A DNA stretch of 49,568 bases from Mycobacterium sp. (GCF_025933915.1 NZ_JAICZA010000013.1:1-49568), one strand, 5' to 3'. Positions 18,858 through 32,265 are shown, numbered from the stretch's first letter. Translations and numbers: made by a program. The notes: generated by a model from the letters alone, not told the origin.

Positions 18858-18921
18858 ACCTGCCGATCCTGCCCCATGCGGTTTCGGCGCGTGGTTACGG
18901 CGTCGAGTGTGCACCGGTGCC

Positions 18922-19569
18922 CTACCAGGCGTGGGACAGGTCGGCGTGCTGCTCGACCCAGGCGTGCATGGCGATCCCGGCGGCGACCCCGGCGTTGATG
19001 CTGCGCGTCGAGCCGAATTGGGCGATCGACACCGTCAGCCTGGCGCCCGTACGGGTGTCGTCGGTGATGCCGGGCCCCTCCTGACCGAACACCAGCAGGC
19101 ACTCGCGCGGCAGCGTGGCCTCCTCGAGGCGCGCCGCACCCGGGACGTTGTCGACGGCGACGACGGTCAGGCCGGCGTCCGCCGCGAAGTCGAGCAGCTC
19201 GGCGGTGCTGTCGTGGTGACACAACCGCTGGTAACGGTCGGTCACCATGGCGCCGCGCCGATTCCAGCGCCGCCGCCCCACGATGTGCACGGTGTGCACC
19301 GCGAAGGCGTTGGCGGTGCGCACCACCGAACCGATGTTGGCATCGTGACCGAAGTTCTCGATCGCCACGTGCAGCGGATGCCGACGCCGGTCGATGTCGG
19401 CGATGATCGCTTCCCGGGTCCAGTACCGGTAGGCGTCGACGACATTGCGAGTGTCGCCCTCGCGCAACAGGACTGGGTCATACCGCGGATCGTCGGGCGG
19501 CTCGCCCTGCCACGGCCCGACGCCGGCGGGCGGGGTCGCGGACCATTCGGTGGGCCCGGGTCCGTTCAT
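18922..19569 (-). CDS. SpoU/TrmH-type RNA 2'-O-methyltransferase (Rv0380c-like)
   Basis: A 215-residue SPOUT methyltransferase. Motifs are VAIENFGHDANIGSVVRTA (motif 1, Asn and Arg), LVFGQEGPGI (motif 2) and STRSINAGVAAGIAMHAWVEQ (motif 3, knot region). It should transfer methyl from SAM to a ribose 2'-OH in tRNA or rRNA; the target base is unknown. The ATG at 19569 overlaps the TGA of the upstream lipoprotein gene (ATGA), which sets the start. Confidence 0.88.
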   Translation of the reverse strand: MNGPGPTEWSATPPAGVGPWQGEPPDDPRYDPVLLREGDTRNVVDAYRYWTREAIIADIDRRRHPLHVAIENFGHDANIGSVVRTANAFAVHTVHIVGRRRWNRRGAMVTDRYQRLCHHDSTAELLDFAADAGLTVVAVDNVPGAARLEEATLPRECLLVFGQEGPGITDDTRTGARLTVSIAQFGSTRSINAGVAAGIAMHAWVEQHADLSHAW

Positions 19570-20480
19570 CGCTGCGTCCACACCCCGGCGTGCGTGCCGT
19601 CCACGGCCAGCGTCGCGTAGAGCAACGCGTCGTTGATCTCGCCCTGGGTGCACAGCGAGGCGTTGACGCGCACGGCGTCCAGGGACGCGTCGGGCAGGAT
19701 CAACACCGACGAACCGTAGGTAGCGCAGGCCGGGTTCAGTCCCTTTCCGGGCAGGGTCGGCGCCGCCAGGAGCATCATCGGGCCGCCGCGCTTGGCGGAC
19801 TCGTCGCGATAGCGGGCCGCGATGGCGCTGGCTTCCAACCCGAGCAGCATGTAGCCGTTGCCGGTGAACGCCCCCGGATCACCCAGCTGCGCCTTGGTCA
19901 CCGGGGTGCCGTCGGCCCGCCACGCCGACAGGCTGCCGGTCTTGACCGCCAGGCCTCCGGTGTCGTTGGGGTTGGTCGGCAACAACCCCACCGGGAAGGC
20001 GACCGGGTAGGCCGACGAGCTGTCCGGGATCCGGTCGCGCGACGAGTAGCTGTAGACGCCGCGAACCTGGCTCCGATCCTTCAGCGGCCCAAGGCAAACC
20101 GTGCCGGTGAGCCGGTCGCGCGACGCCGACAGCGGCGCGGGAAGATCACGCACGTTGGTGGTCTTCGCTTGGAAGGATTTGTCGCAGCTGCCCAGGCCGT
20201 CGGCCTCCATCGGGTGGGCCAGGGCGCCGTACAGCCCGAAGCGGATGTCCTCGGGTTTGGCGTGCGGGTCCTTGGTCGAGGCCGGGCTCGCGTCGACGTC
20301 GACGAGCACGTAGTCGGCGGCCCAGCGCAGGTTCGACACCGACATGTTCCAGCCCAGCAGCGCCAGCGATTCGCCGAGCCGCGCGCCCTGCGCGCCATAG
20401 GGCCGGGCGGCGTGGTCCGTCGACGAGCAGCCGGCCAGACACAGCGCCAGGCACGCGGCGATCGCAAGGAAGGTGCGCAC
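19566..20480 (-). CDS. Lipoprotein of unknown function (Rv0381c-like)
   Basis: A 304-residue protein with a lipoprotein signal, MRTFLAIAACLALCLAGC, where LAGC is a proper lipobox. The mature protein is about 287 residues and contains three further cysteines. No enzyme motif is recognised. GTG 20480 lies 12 bases after the pyrE stop, so it is in the pyrE operon. Position and length match Rv0381c (about 302 residues), from memory. Confidence 0.8.
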   Translation of the reverse strand: MRTFLAIAACLALCLAGCSSTDHAARPYGAQGARLGESLALLGWNMSVSNLRWAADYVLVDVDASPASTKDPHAKPEDIRFGLYGALAHPMEADGLGSCDKSFQAKTTNVRDLPAPLSASRDRLTGTVCLGPLKDRSQVRGVYSYSSRDRIPDSSSAYPVAFPVGLLPTNPNDTGGLAVKTGSLSAWRADGTPVTKAQLGDPGAFTGNGYMLLGLEASAIAARYRDESAKRGGPMMLLAAPTLPGKGLNPACATYGSSVLILPDASLDAVRVNASLCTQGEINDALLYATLAVDGTHAGVWTQR

Positions 20481-20492
20481 GGTGAGACTTGC

Positions 20493-21032
20493 CTAACCCA
20501 GCCCCAGCTCCGCGAGGCCCAGCACGCTGCGGTACGGCAGCCCCTCGGCCTGGATGGCCTCGGCGGCGCCGGTCGCGCGGTCCACCACGGTGGCCACCCC
20601 CAGCACCTCGCCGCCGGCCTCCCGCACGGCGCGCACCGCGGTGAGCGCCGAATTGCCGGTGGTACTGGTGTCCTCGACCACCAGAACCCGCCGGCCGGAA
20701 ACTTCGGATCCCTCGATAAGTCGTTGCATCCCATGGGTTTTGGCCGACTTACGCACGACGAAGGCGTCGATCGGGCGTCCCGGCGCGTGCATGATGGCCG
20801 TGGCCACCGGGTCGGCGCCCAGGGTCAGGCCGCCGACCACCGCGTAGTCCCAGTCGCTGGTCAGATCGCGCATCAGCGCGCCGATCAACGCCGACGCGCG
20901 GTGATGCAGGGTGGCCCGGCGCAGGTCGACGTAGTAGTCGGCCTCCTTGCCGGACGACAGCGTGACCCGGCCGTGCACCACGGCCAGCCGGCGCACCAGT
21001 TCCGCCAACTCCTCGAGCTCAGGTTCGGCCAC
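20493..21032 (-). CDS. pyrE: Orotate phosphoribosyltransferase
   Basis: A 179-residue enzyme converting orotate and PRPP to OMP in pyrimidine synthesis. The PRPP-binding motif is VLVVEDTSTTGNSAL (about residues 117-131). The N-terminal part has LSSGKEADYYVDLRR, and the flexible catalytic loop is VVRKSAKTHG. Length equals the M. tuberculosis protein. GTG 21032 overlaps the upstream SDR gene by 14 bases. Confidence 0.95.
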   Translation of the reverse strand: MAEPELEELAELVRRLAVVHGRVTLSSGKEADYYVDLRRATLHHRASALIGALMRDLTSDWDYAVVGGLTLGADPVATAIMHAPGRPIDAFVVRKSAKTHGMQRLIEGSEVSGRRVLVVEDTSTTGNSALTAVRAVREAGGEVLGVATVVDRATGAAEAIQAEGLPYRSVLGLAELGLG

Positions 21033-21792
21033 GGCCGCTACCGATTCGTTTGGTGACCGCGCGCATCAGGGTGCGCGGGATCATGCGCTCGGCGGCGATG
21101 ATCGCCTTGTACTGCAGGCCGGGAATGCTGATCACCTTGCCGCGGGCGATGTCGGCCAGGCTCTGGCTGACCACGTCGTCGACCTCGAGCCACATGAACG
21201 ACGGCGACTTGGACATGTCGATCCCGGCGCGGGCGTGAAATTCGGTGTGCACGTAGCCCGGGCACACGGCGTGCACGGAAACCCCGGTGCCCTGCAGTCC
21301 GACGGACAAGCCCTCGCTGAACGAGATCACCCACGCCTTCGACGCCGAATACGTCGACCCCCGCCCGGGCACCAGCCCGGCGACGCTGGCGATGTTGATG
21401 ACGGTGCCGGCGCCCGCGTCGAGCATGGCCGGCAGGGCCGCCCGGGTGAGGTGCATGACCGCGGTGACGTTGACGTCGAGCTGCGACTGCAGCAGCGCGG
21501 GCTCGGTGGCCCAGAAGTCGCCGGACGTGGCGAAGCCGGCGTTGTTCACCAGCACGCCTACTCCCGCGGCGAGGCGCTCGCAAACCCGTTGCCGCTCAGC
21601 CGGATCGCCCAGGTCGGCGGGCAGAATCTCGACGTTGCCGGCGGTGTCCTGCAGTTCGTCCGCCAGTCGCGTCAACCGTTCGGCGTCGCGGGCGACCAGC
21701 ACCAGGTCGTAGCCGTCGCGGGCGAGGCGCCGCGCATACCCGGCGCCGATCCCGGAGGTGGGCCCGGTGATCAGAGCTACGGGGCGAGGCAT
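21019..21792 (-). CDS. Short-chain dehydrogenase/reductase
   Basis: A 257-residue classical SDR. The cofactor motif is LITGPTSGIGAGYARRLA, followed by LVNNAGFA, NIASVAGLVPGRGSTYSASK (Ser, Tyr and Lys of the catalytic set) and a C-terminal basic tail. The substrate is unknown. Two ATGs are in frame (21801 and 21792). The second was chosen because TAAGAT lies exactly 7 bases before it and overlaps the first ATG. It is the first gene of the SDR-pyrE-lipoprotein-methyltransferase operon. Confidence 0.88.
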   Translation of the reverse strand: MPRPVALITGPTSGIGAGYARRLARDGYDLVLVARDAERLTRLADELQDTAGNVEILPADLGDPAERQRVCERLAAGVGVLVNNAGFATSGDFWATEPALLQSQLDVNVTAVMHLTRAALPAMLDAGAGTVINIASVAGLVPGRGSTYSASKAWVISFSEGLSVGLQGTGVSVHAVCPGYVHTEFHARAGIDMSKSPSFMWLEVDDVVSQSLADIARGKVISIPGLQYKAIIAAERMIPRTLMRAVTKRIGSGRGRT

Positions 21793-21799
21793 GAGCGAC

Positions 21800-21805
21800 A
21801 TCTTA
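21800..21805 (-). promoter_or_regulatory. Candidate -10 element of the SDR operon (leaderless)
   Basis: TAAGAT on the minus strand lies 7 bases before ATG 21792. It overlaps the other possible start at 21801, so it helps decide the start. Confidence 0.45.
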
Positions 21806-21849
21806 ATGACGGCGGCGCCACGAGCCCGTGGGCTACCCAGGGCCGGCCG

Positions 21850-22728
21850 TCAGCGCTGATAGTTGCTGGCCTGATGGCCGTTGCGCCCGTTCGGCGGTGG
21901 GCGGCGCAGCGTATCCGGGCGTCCCTCCGGTCGCGGCTGGTCGCGGCGCACCGGCTCGGCGGCCCGGCGGCCGGGCGCGACGTCGGGGCCCAGCAGCCCC
22001 GCCACGTTCTGCTGCGGGCGCCTGGGCGGCAGCTCGGCGCGGCCCGCCGGCGCCAACGGCCGGCTCGGCGACGCGTTGCGCGGTCCCGCCGGCGCTCCGG
22101 CATCCTGCGGGGTCTCCTCGGGCAGCGGCGGCAGCACCCGCAGCAGGTCGTTGAACTGACGCACGGTGCGCAGCCCCTCGTCCCATTGGGTGCGGGTGCT
22201 GGTGATCGGCAAGGCGACCAGCGTCCAGTTCTGCTCGTTCCACATGATCTCGGCCGAGTCCGGTGCGGTGTGGGCGAAGGTGACCATGCGACGGTCGCAG
22301 GCGCGGCGGGCGGCGTCCAGATTGGTGGAGTACACCATCCGTGGCCCGATCGCCCCCAACAGCCAAATGTCGCTTTCCCGTGGCTCTTTGAGCCCCTTGA
22401 GCCGCAGGTCCACCACGACGTTGGTGCCGACCTTGCGGTGCAGCGCGATCACCGTGGCGACTTCCTCGAGGTCGAAGATGTAGACCGCCTCGCCGCGGAT
22501 CTGGCCGAGCACCACGTTCTGGGCGGCCACGTCGCCCACCGTCGACATGACACCGCGCTTCCAGCGCTTGAGGATGTCGGTCGATTCACGCTCGTAGTCG
22601 AAGCCGTGCGACCGCGCCCACGACTTACGGCGTCTGCTGCGCCCACGCCGACGATCGACGTCGACGTACAGCAGCACCCCCGCGCCGACAAAGCACAGCG
22701 CGGAGAGCGTGAACCAGAGGGGGACCAT
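21850..22728 (-). CDS. ttfA: Trehalose monomycolate transport factor TtfA
   Basis: A 292-residue protein with one N-terminal helix (LWFTLSALCFVGAGVLLYVDV), a basic stretch, a globular domain to about residue 200, and a Pro/Arg-rich low-complexity C-terminus. It matches Rv0383c/MSMEG_0736, reported as TtfA, an essential partner of MmpL3 in trehalose monomycolate transport to the periplasm (from memory). Support is synteny between the pyrE operon and clpB, length (about 284 in M. tuberculosis) and topology. ATG 22728 has no Shine-Dalgarno but has TACCCT 7 bases upstream. Confidence 0.8.
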   Translation of the reverse strand: MVPLWFTLSALCFVGAGVLLYVDVDRRRGRSRRRKSWARSHGFDYERESTDILKRWKRGVMSTVGDVAAQNVVLGQIRGEAVYIFDLEEVATVIALHRKVGTNVVVDLRLKGLKEPRESDIWLLGAIGPRMVYSTNLDAARRACDRRMVTFAHTAPDSAEIMWNEQNWTLVALPITSTRTQWDEGLRTVRQFNDLLRVLPPLPEETPQDAGAPAGPRNASPSRPLAPAGRAELPPRRPQQNVAGLLGPDVAPGRRAAEPVRRDQPRPEGRPDTLRRPPPNGRNGHQASNYQR

Positions 22729-22735
22729 CCAAAAC

Positions 22736-22741
22736 AGGGTA
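22736..22741 (-). promoter_or_regulatory. Candidate -10 element of ttfA (leaderless)
   Basis: TACCCT on the minus strand lies 7 bases before ATG 22728, with no ribosome-binding site in between. Confidence 0.45.
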
Positions 22742-22834
22742 TCTGCTATTGGCCCGGAACACAGAAGGCGACCAGGTCACAACCCAATCAAGGTTTGCTG
22801 CGCCCCACTGATGCGTACCGCTGTGTGGATGCGC

Positions 22835-22890
22835 CGAACGTCGACTTGTTGCGCGGTTGGCGCGAAATGCCCGCAACAAGTCGACGTTCG
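22835..22890 (-). terminator. 19-bp perfect hairpin after clpB
   Basis: CGAACGTCGACTTGTTGCG (22835-22853) is a perfect inverted repeat of 22872-22890 around an 18-base loop. It begins 9 bases after the clpB stop on the minus strand. No T-tract follows, which is common for mycobacterial terminator-like hairpins. It could also be a dispersed repeat element. Confidence 0.6.
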
Positions 22891-22899
22891 AGCAGCAAC

Positions 22900-25446
<2,547 letters not shown>

Positions 25447-25500
25447 GACACCTCCATTCGGGTCGAAAAGGAGCTGGCAAAAATGCTTGTCTGCTTGTCC

Positions 25501-25526
25501 AACGTCGTCAAGGTTGAGTCTGTTCC
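25501..25526 (-). promoter_or_regulatory. Candidate SigH-type promoter of clpB
   Basis: On the minus strand GGAAC (25522-25526) and GTT (25501-25503) are 18 bases apart, similar to SigH promoters (GGAA and GTT). A TTGACG at 25506-25511 could serve as a housekeeping -35 instead, but its -10 would be poor. Confidence 0.35.
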
Positions 25527-25533
25527 GCTCAAC
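25513..25533. promoter_or_regulatory. HAIR operator (HspR binding) between clpB and the DUF3060 gene
   Basis: GTTGAGT-N7-GCTCAAC matches the HAIR consensus CTTGAGT-N7-ACTCAAG at the core TTGAG/CTCAA. It overlaps the candidate clpB promoter elements. The same gap drives the divergent gene at 25580. Confidence 0.75.
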
Positions 25534-25579
25534 TCTATCGAGTTTTGGACAATACGGTGTACGGGGTACCCCCGTGGCG

Positions 25580-26020
25580 ATGACGCAGACGACCGAGCAC
25601 CCCGACCAGGCCGGCGCCGAACTCGCCCCAACCCCGCGCCGAGGCGCCGGCTTATGGCTGGCCGCCCTCGCCGCCGTACTGGCGCTCGCCGGGCTCGTCT
25701 CCGTCGGGGTGCGCACCGACCTCGCCAACGGCAGCCAGTCGACGGAGGTGCCGGACGCCGGGACGCTGCAGGTCAGCGGCGCCGGTGCGACCAAGGCGCT
25801 GCCCTGCCACGCCGGCTATCTGTCGGTGAGCGGAAAGAACAACACCATCACCCTCACCGGGCACTGCGCCAGCGTCACCGTCTCGGGTAGCGGCAACCGC
25901 GTCGCGGTCGACAGCACGGACGCGGTGAGCGCATCCGGAACCGGCAACGTCGTTGTCTACCACTGGGGTTCACCCAAGATCGTCAACGCCGGGACCGCCA
26001 ACATCGTCCGGCAAGGCTGA
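25580..26020 (+). CDS. DUF3060-like membrane-anchored protein
   Basis: A 146-residue protein from ATG 25580 (GTG 25574 is also possible). A cytoplasmic Pro-rich N-terminus is followed by a helix ([21 protein letters not shown], about residues 27-47). The outer part has repeated short beta-like stretches ([46 protein letters not shown]), typical of DUF3060 parallel-beta repeats, and two cysteines. Function unknown. It is divergent from clpB and shares the HAIR-containing region, so it could respond to HspR. Confidence 0.72.
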   Translation: MTQTTEHPDQAGAELAPTPRRGAGLWLAALAAVLALAGLVSVGVRTDLANGSQSTEVPDAGTLQVSGAGATKALPCHAGYLSVSGKNNTITLTGHCASVTVSGSGNRVAVDSTDAVSASGTGNVVVYHWGSPKIVNAGTANIVRQG

Positions 26021-26038
26021 GTCACCGGCATCCGAGCC

Positions 26039-26044
26039 TAGAAT
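26039..26044 (+). promoter_or_regulatory. Candidate -10 element of the flavohaemoglobin gene (leaderless)
   Basis: TAGAAT lies 8 bases before GTG 26053, and no Shine-Dalgarno is present. Confidence 0.5.
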
Positions 26045-26052
26045 CGGGGCCC

Positions 26053-27243
26053 GTGAGCCTCGAGGACGTCCAAGCGTTGCGCGTGCTGCGCGACGCTTTC
26101 GACCCGGACGACGCGGGCCACTCGGGCTCCCAGGGTGATTCCGGTGACCTCGTCCACCGCTTCTACACCCACTGGTTCGCCCTCGATGCCTCGGTACGCG
26201 ACCTGTTCCCACCCGAAATGGGGGCCCAGCGCGTCGCTTTCGGCCACGCCTTGCACTGGGTGTACGGCGAGCTGGTGGCGCGGCGCGCCCAGGAACCGGT
26301 GACGTTTTTGGCCCAACTCGGACGGGACCATCGCAAATACGGTGTGCTGCCACACCATTACGAAACCCTGGGTCGCGCGTTATTGGCGACGCTGCGCTCG
26401 CACCTGGGCGCGGCCTGGACCGGCCCCGTCGACGAGGCGGCCAGGCAGTCACTGAACCTGATCACCGGGGTGATGAGCGGCGCGGCGGACGCCGAGGAGG
26501 GACCCGCCTGGTGGGACGGCACCGTCATCGAGCACATGCGGGTGTCCCGGGACCTGGCGGTCGTGCGGCTGCAGCTCGACCAGCCCATGCACTACCACCC
26601 CGGGCAATACGTCGACGCCCATGTCCCGCAATGCCCGCGCCGCTGGCGGTATCTGAGCCCCGCCATCCCGGCCGATCCCGGCGGCGGGATCGAGTTCCAC
26701 GTCCGCCTGGTCCCCGGCGGCCTGGTCAGCACCGCGATCGTCAACGAGACGCGGCCCGGCGACCGCTGGCGGCTGTCCAGCCCGCACGGCGGCCTGGGCG
26801 TCGACCGAGAGGGCGGCGACGTCCTGATGGTCGCGGGCAGCACGGGTCTGGCGCCGCTGCGGGCGCTGATCATGGACCTGGCCCGGCACGCGGTGAACCC
26901 CCGGATACATCTGTTCTTCGGCGCGCGCTACCGCTGCGAACTCTACGACCTGCCCACCTTGTGGCAGGTCGCGTCGCACAATTCGTGGCTGTCGGTCTCG
27001 CCGGTTTCGGAGTACAACGCCGACCCGGCCTGGGCCGCCGACTATGCCGACGTCACCCCGCCGCGGGGCCTGCATGTGCACCAGATCGGACGGCTGCCCG
27101 ACGTGGTGACCAAGTACGGCGGCTGGGGAGACCGGCAGATCCTGATCTGCGGCGGGCCGGCGATGGTCGGCGCCACCAAGTCCGCCCTGATCGCCAAAGG
27201 CGCTCCGCCCGAACGCATTCAGCACGATCCGCTCTGGAGGTAG
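26053..27243 (+). CDS. Type II flavohaemoglobin (Rv0385-like)
   Basis: A 396-residue protein with an N-terminal globin domain (about 1-150) and a C-terminal FAD/NAD(P)H reductase. In the globin part VHRFYTHWF has the B10 Tyr and QLGRDHRKYGV the proximal His. The reductase has RYLSPA (FAD-binding RxYS) and VMVAGSTGLAPLRAL (NAD-binding). From memory, the M. tuberculosis homologue is a type II flavohaemoglobin with D-lactate-linked electron transfer instead of strong NO dioxygenase activity. GTG 26053 follows a TAGAAT -10 by 8 bases. The epimerase gene follows after 2 bases. Confidence 0.85.
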   Translation: MSLEDVQALRVLRDAFDPDDAGHSGSQGDSGDLVHRFYTHWFALDASVRDLFPPEMGAQRVAFGHALHWVYGELVARRAQEPVTFLAQLGRDHRKYGVLPHHYETLGRALLATLRSHLGAAWTGPVDEAARQSLNLITGVMSGAADAEEGPAWWDGTVIEHMRVSRDLAVVRLQLDQPMHYHPGQYVDAHVPQCPRRWRYLSPAIPADPGGGIEFHVRLVPGGLVSTAIVNETRPGDRWRLSSPHGGLGVDREGGDVLMVAGSTGLAPLRALIMDLARHAVNPRIHLFFGARYRCELYDLPTLWQVASHNSWLSVSPVSEYNADPAWAADYADVTPPRGLHVHQIGRLPDVVTKYGGWGDRQILICGGPAMVGATKSALIAKGAPPERIQHDPLWR

Positions 27244-27245
27244 CC

Positions 27246-28151
27246 ATGCATGTCGTCACCCTGCGCGATCCCGAGTCCTCGGTAACCGCGCAGTTCGTCC
27301 CCGAGGCGGGCATGATCGGCACGTCGCTGAGCGACGCGGGCGTAGAGCTGCTCGGCCAGCGCCGCGGCCTGGACGCCTACATCACCGACGGCAAGACGAT
27401 GGGGATCCCGATCCTGTATCCGTGGGCAAACCGGTTGGGCGAGAACGCCTATGCCGCGCAGGGCGTGACGGTCACCCTGACACCGGGCGAAAACGGGGTG
27501 CGCGCCGACCCAAACGGGTTGCCCCTGCACGGCGTCCTGGCCGCCTATCCCGGCTGGCGGGTGACCGACGAAACCGCCAACGAATTGACCGCGCGGGTGG
27601 ATTTCGGCGCCGATCCCCGACTGCTGGCCAGCTTCCCGTATCCGCACGTGCTGACGGTGGCGGTGCGGCTGGCCGACCGCACGCTGACGGTGCGGACCAC
27701 CGTCGACGCCACCGCCGCGCCGGCGGTGCCGCTGTGCTTCGGGTTTCATCCCTACCTGCAGCTGCCGGGTGTGCCCCGACGCGAATGGGTCATCGAGACA
27801 CCGGCGCTGCGGCACCTGGGCCTCGACGACAAGGGGTTGCCCACCGGCGAGTCCACTCCGCAGCCAGAGCGGCGGGAAACGCTGTGCGACAAGACTTTCG
27901 ACGATGCCTACGATCAGGTGAACGACGGCGCGGTGTTCGCGGTGTCCGGCGGCGGACGCCGCCTCGAGGTGCATTTCGAGCGGGGCTACCCGGCGGCGCA
28001 GATCTTCGCGCCGGCGGCCGAGGACCCCGACAAGGCCATCGTGTGCTTCGAGCCGATGACCGCGCCGACCGACGCGCTGCGCCGTGGCGGCTATCGCTGT
28101 GCGCGGCCGGGCGAACCGGCGGTGACGCAGTTTTCGATCCGCGTGGCCTAG
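27246..28151 (+). CDS. Aldose 1-epimerase (galactose mutarotase-like)
   Basis: A 301-residue beta-sandwich mutarotase-type enzyme converting alpha and beta anomers of hexoses. Family motifs are ILYPWANRLGENAY, NGLPLHGVLA (His), LCFGFHPYLQLPG (His) and IVCFEPMTAPTDA (catalytic Glu). GGAGG overlaps the end of the flavohaemoglobin gene and precedes ATG 27246, so the pair is an operon. The last 4 bases overlap the end of the convergent hspR. The metabolic link to the flavohaemoglobin is not obvious. Confidence 0.87.
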   Translation: MHVVTLRDPESSVTAQFVPEAGMIGTSLSDAGVELLGQRRGLDAYITDGKTMGIPILYPWANRLGENAYAAQGVTVTLTPGENGVRADPNGLPLHGVLAAYPGWRVTDETANELTARVDFGADPRLLASFPYPHVLTVAVRLADRTLTVRTTVDATAAPAVPLCFGFHPYLQLPGVPRREWVIETPALRHLGLDDKGLPTGESTPQPERRETLCDKTFDDAYDQVNDGAVFAVSGGGRRLEVHFERGYPAAQIFAPAAEDPDKAIVCFEPMTAPTDALRRGGYRCARPGEPAVTQFSIRVA

Positions 28152-28537
28152 CGCCCCCGGCGCGGCTGCCACACGACCAGCGCGGTGCTCTTGGGCACCA
28201 CCGCCACATCGCGGCGCTGGCTGCTGGCACGCGTCTGCGCCAACTCCTCGGTCAGCTCCCGCACCCGCGCCTGCAGCGCCTCCACGTGATTGGTCAGCTC
28301 GATGATGCGCTTGATCCCGGCGAGGTTGACGCCCTCGTCCTGCGAGAGCCGTTGCACCTCGCGCAGCAGATCCACGTCGTGCTCCGAATAGCGGCGTCCC
28401 CCACCGGTAGTGCGGCGTGGGCTGACCAGGCCGAGACGGTCGTAGGTGCGCAGTGTTTGGGCGTGCATGCCGGCCAGCTCGGCGGCGACCGAGATCAGGA
28501 AGGTCCGCGTCTCGTGCCCTTTCTGGTTCTTGGCCAT
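28148..28537 (-). CDS. hspR: Heat-shock repressor HspR (MerR family)
   Basis: A 129-residue repressor of dnaK and clpB operons that binds HAIR sites with DnaK as corepressor. The MerR-type winged helix is visible as LISVAAELAGMHAQTLRTYD then GLVSPRRTTGGGRRYSEHD, followed by a coiled coil (NHVEALQARVRELTEEL). ATG 28537 (MAKNQKGHE) shares one base with the dnaJ1 stop; GTG 28540 is an alternative. It is the last gene of the dnaK operon, giving feedback control. Confidence 0.95.
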   Translation of the reverse strand: MAKNQKGHETRTFLISVAAELAGMHAQTLRTYDRLGLVSPRRTTGGGRRYSEHDVDLLREVQRLSQDEGVNLAGIKRIIELTNHVEALQARVRELTEELAQTRASSQRRDVAVVPKSTALVVWQPRRGR

Positions 28538-29715
28538 CACCGGTTACCCGCCCATCCAGCCCGTGGGTCAAAGCCACTGGAGCGCTCGGCGGCCGCGTAC
28601 GCCTCCAGCGCCTCCTGAGCGTCGCCCTCCAGGTTCGGTGGCACGGCCACCTTCACGGTGACCAGCAGGTCCCCGTTGCCGCCGCTGCGCTTGGGCACAC
28701 CGCGTCCACGCACCCGCAGGATGCGGCCGTCGGAGGTCCCCTTGGGCACCCGAACACCGACTTTCCCGTCCAGTGTGGGCACCGAAATCGTTGAACCCAA
28801 AGCCAATTCGGTGAAGCTGACCGGAACGGTCACGGTCAGGTCGTCGCCATCGCGCCCGAACACCTTGTCCGACCGCACGTGCACCGTCACATACAGGTCG
28901 CCCGACGGCGCGCCCCGCAACCCCGCTTCACCCTGGCCGGGCAGCCGGATCCGCTGTCCGTCCTCGACCCCGGGCGGGATCCGCACGTTGATGGTGCGGG
29001 TGCGGGTGGTGACCCCGGTGCCCTTGCACTCGTCGCAAGGGTGCTCGATGATCGAGCCGCTGCCGCGGCAATCGGTGCAGGGTTCGGAGAACCCGAACGC
29101 GCCCTGGTTGCGGTTGATCACGCCGGAGCCGTTGCAGGTGGGACACACCTTCGGGCTGGTGCCCGGCCGCGCCCCGCTGCCATGGCAGTTGGTGCACGGC
29201 GCGGGGCTGGTCAGCCGCAGCGGCATCGCCACGCCCTTGGCGGCCTCGACGAAATCCAACTGGGTCTCGGTCTCGAGGTCGTTGCCGCGGCGCGGCCGGC
29301 TGGGACGGGCGCTCGAACCGCGCCCGAACAACCCGCCGAACAGGTCGCCGATATTGGTGCCGCCGCTTCGGCCGGCGGCATCGAACAAATCGTTGAGGTT
29401 GAACTCCGCCCCATCGCCGCCGACGTTGAAGCCGCCGAAGCCCCCACCGTCGAACCGGCGCCCGCCAAAACCCCCGCCGGCGAACAGCCTTCGGGTTTCG
29501 TCGTATTCCTTGCGCTTGGCGGGATCGGACAGCACGTTGTGCGCCTCCGACACCGCTTTGAATCGTTCACCGGCGGCGGGATTGTCCGGGTTGGCGTCCG
29601 GATGCAGATCGCGCGCCAACTTGCGGTAGGCGCGCTTGATCTCTTCGGGACTGGCGTCAGAGGAGACGCCGAGCTCCTTGTAGAAGTCTTTTTCGACCCA
29701 TTCACGCTGGGCCAT
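28537..29715 (-). CDS. dnaJ1: DnaJ1 co-chaperone
   Basis: A 392-residue type I J-protein that stimulates DnaK. The J domain has the HPD motif in [14 protein letters not shown] (about residue 38), followed by a Gly/Phe-rich region. Four CxxCxGxG-type zinc repeats follow ([32 protein letters not shown]; about residues 158-213), then the client-binding C-terminal domain. It lies 49 bases after grpE and overlaps hspR by a base. Confidence 0.96.
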   Translation of the reverse strand: MAQREWVEKDFYKELGVSSDASPEEIKRAYRKLARDLHPDANPDNPAAGERFKAVSEAHNVLSDPAKRKEYDETRRLFAGGGFGGRRFDGGGFGGFNVGGDGAEFNLNDLFDAAGRSGGTNIGDLFGGLFGRGSSARPSRPRRGNDLETETQLDFVEAAKGVAMPLRLTSPAPCTNCHGSGARPGTSPKVCPTCNGSGVINRNQGAFGFSEPCTDCRGSGSIIEHPCDECKGTGVTTRTRTINVRIPPGVEDGQRIRLPGQGEAGLRGAPSGDLYVTVHVRSDKVFGRDGDDLTVTVPVSFTELALGSTISVPTLDGKVGVRVPKGTSDGRILRVRGRGVPKRSGGNGDLLVTVKVAVPPNLEGDAQEALEAYAAAERSSGFDPRAGWAGNR

Positions 29716-29764
29716 GTCGCGTCACCCCCTCACCTTTCTGATTTTGTTGTGCTGATTGTGTGGG

Positions 29765-30408
29765 CTAGTCACCGGGTGTGCCGGCGTTATCGTCCGATTC
29801 GGCCGGTCCGGATTCCTGCGCCTCACCGGTCGCCGCCGGTTCGGCGGCGCCGTCGGCGACGGTGTCGACGACACCGACCATGGCGTGGCGCAGGATTTGG
29901 TCGCCGAGCTTGTAGCCCTGCCGCATGACGGTGCCGATCACCGGGCGGGAGCCGTCGCCCTCGTGCTGCACGGCTTCGTGCAGCACCGGGTCGAAGTCTT
30001 CGCCCTCCTCGCCGAACGCCGTCAGGCCGAGCCCGGTCAGCGCGTCCACGAGCTTGTCGCCCACCGCCTTCAGCGGGCCCGACTCCAGGTCGCCGTGCTT
30101 GCGCGCCCGGTCGAGATCGTCGAGCACGCCCAGCAATTGGCTCACGACGGCGGCCTTGGCCCGGTCCGCCGCGGCCTGCTGGTCACGCAGCGCCCGCTTG
30201 CGGTAGTTGGCGAAGTCGGCCTGGACCCGCTGCAGATCGCCGAGCAGCTCGGCCGCCTTGCCGGACTCCTCCGCGCTTTCGCCCGCGAACGCCCCCGGGG
30301 CCGTCCCTCCCGGCGTGCCGCCGGGAGGGACCTGCCGTACTTCGCCGGTCTCAGGATCGATTCGCCGCTTGTCGGTGACGGTCACCTGTTCCTGTGGATT
30401 GCCTTCTG

Positions 30409-30412
<4 letters not shown>
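29765..30412 (-). CDS. grpE: GrpE nucleotide exchange factor
   Basis: A 215-residue nucleotide exchange factor for DnaK. An acidic, Pro/Gly-rich N-terminus precedes a long helix ([20 protein letters not shown], about residues 62-81) and the beta-domain containing [20 protein letters not shown] 30412 overlaps the dnaK TGA (GTGA), indicating coupling. Confidence 0.95.
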
Positions 30413-32265
<1,853 letters not shown>

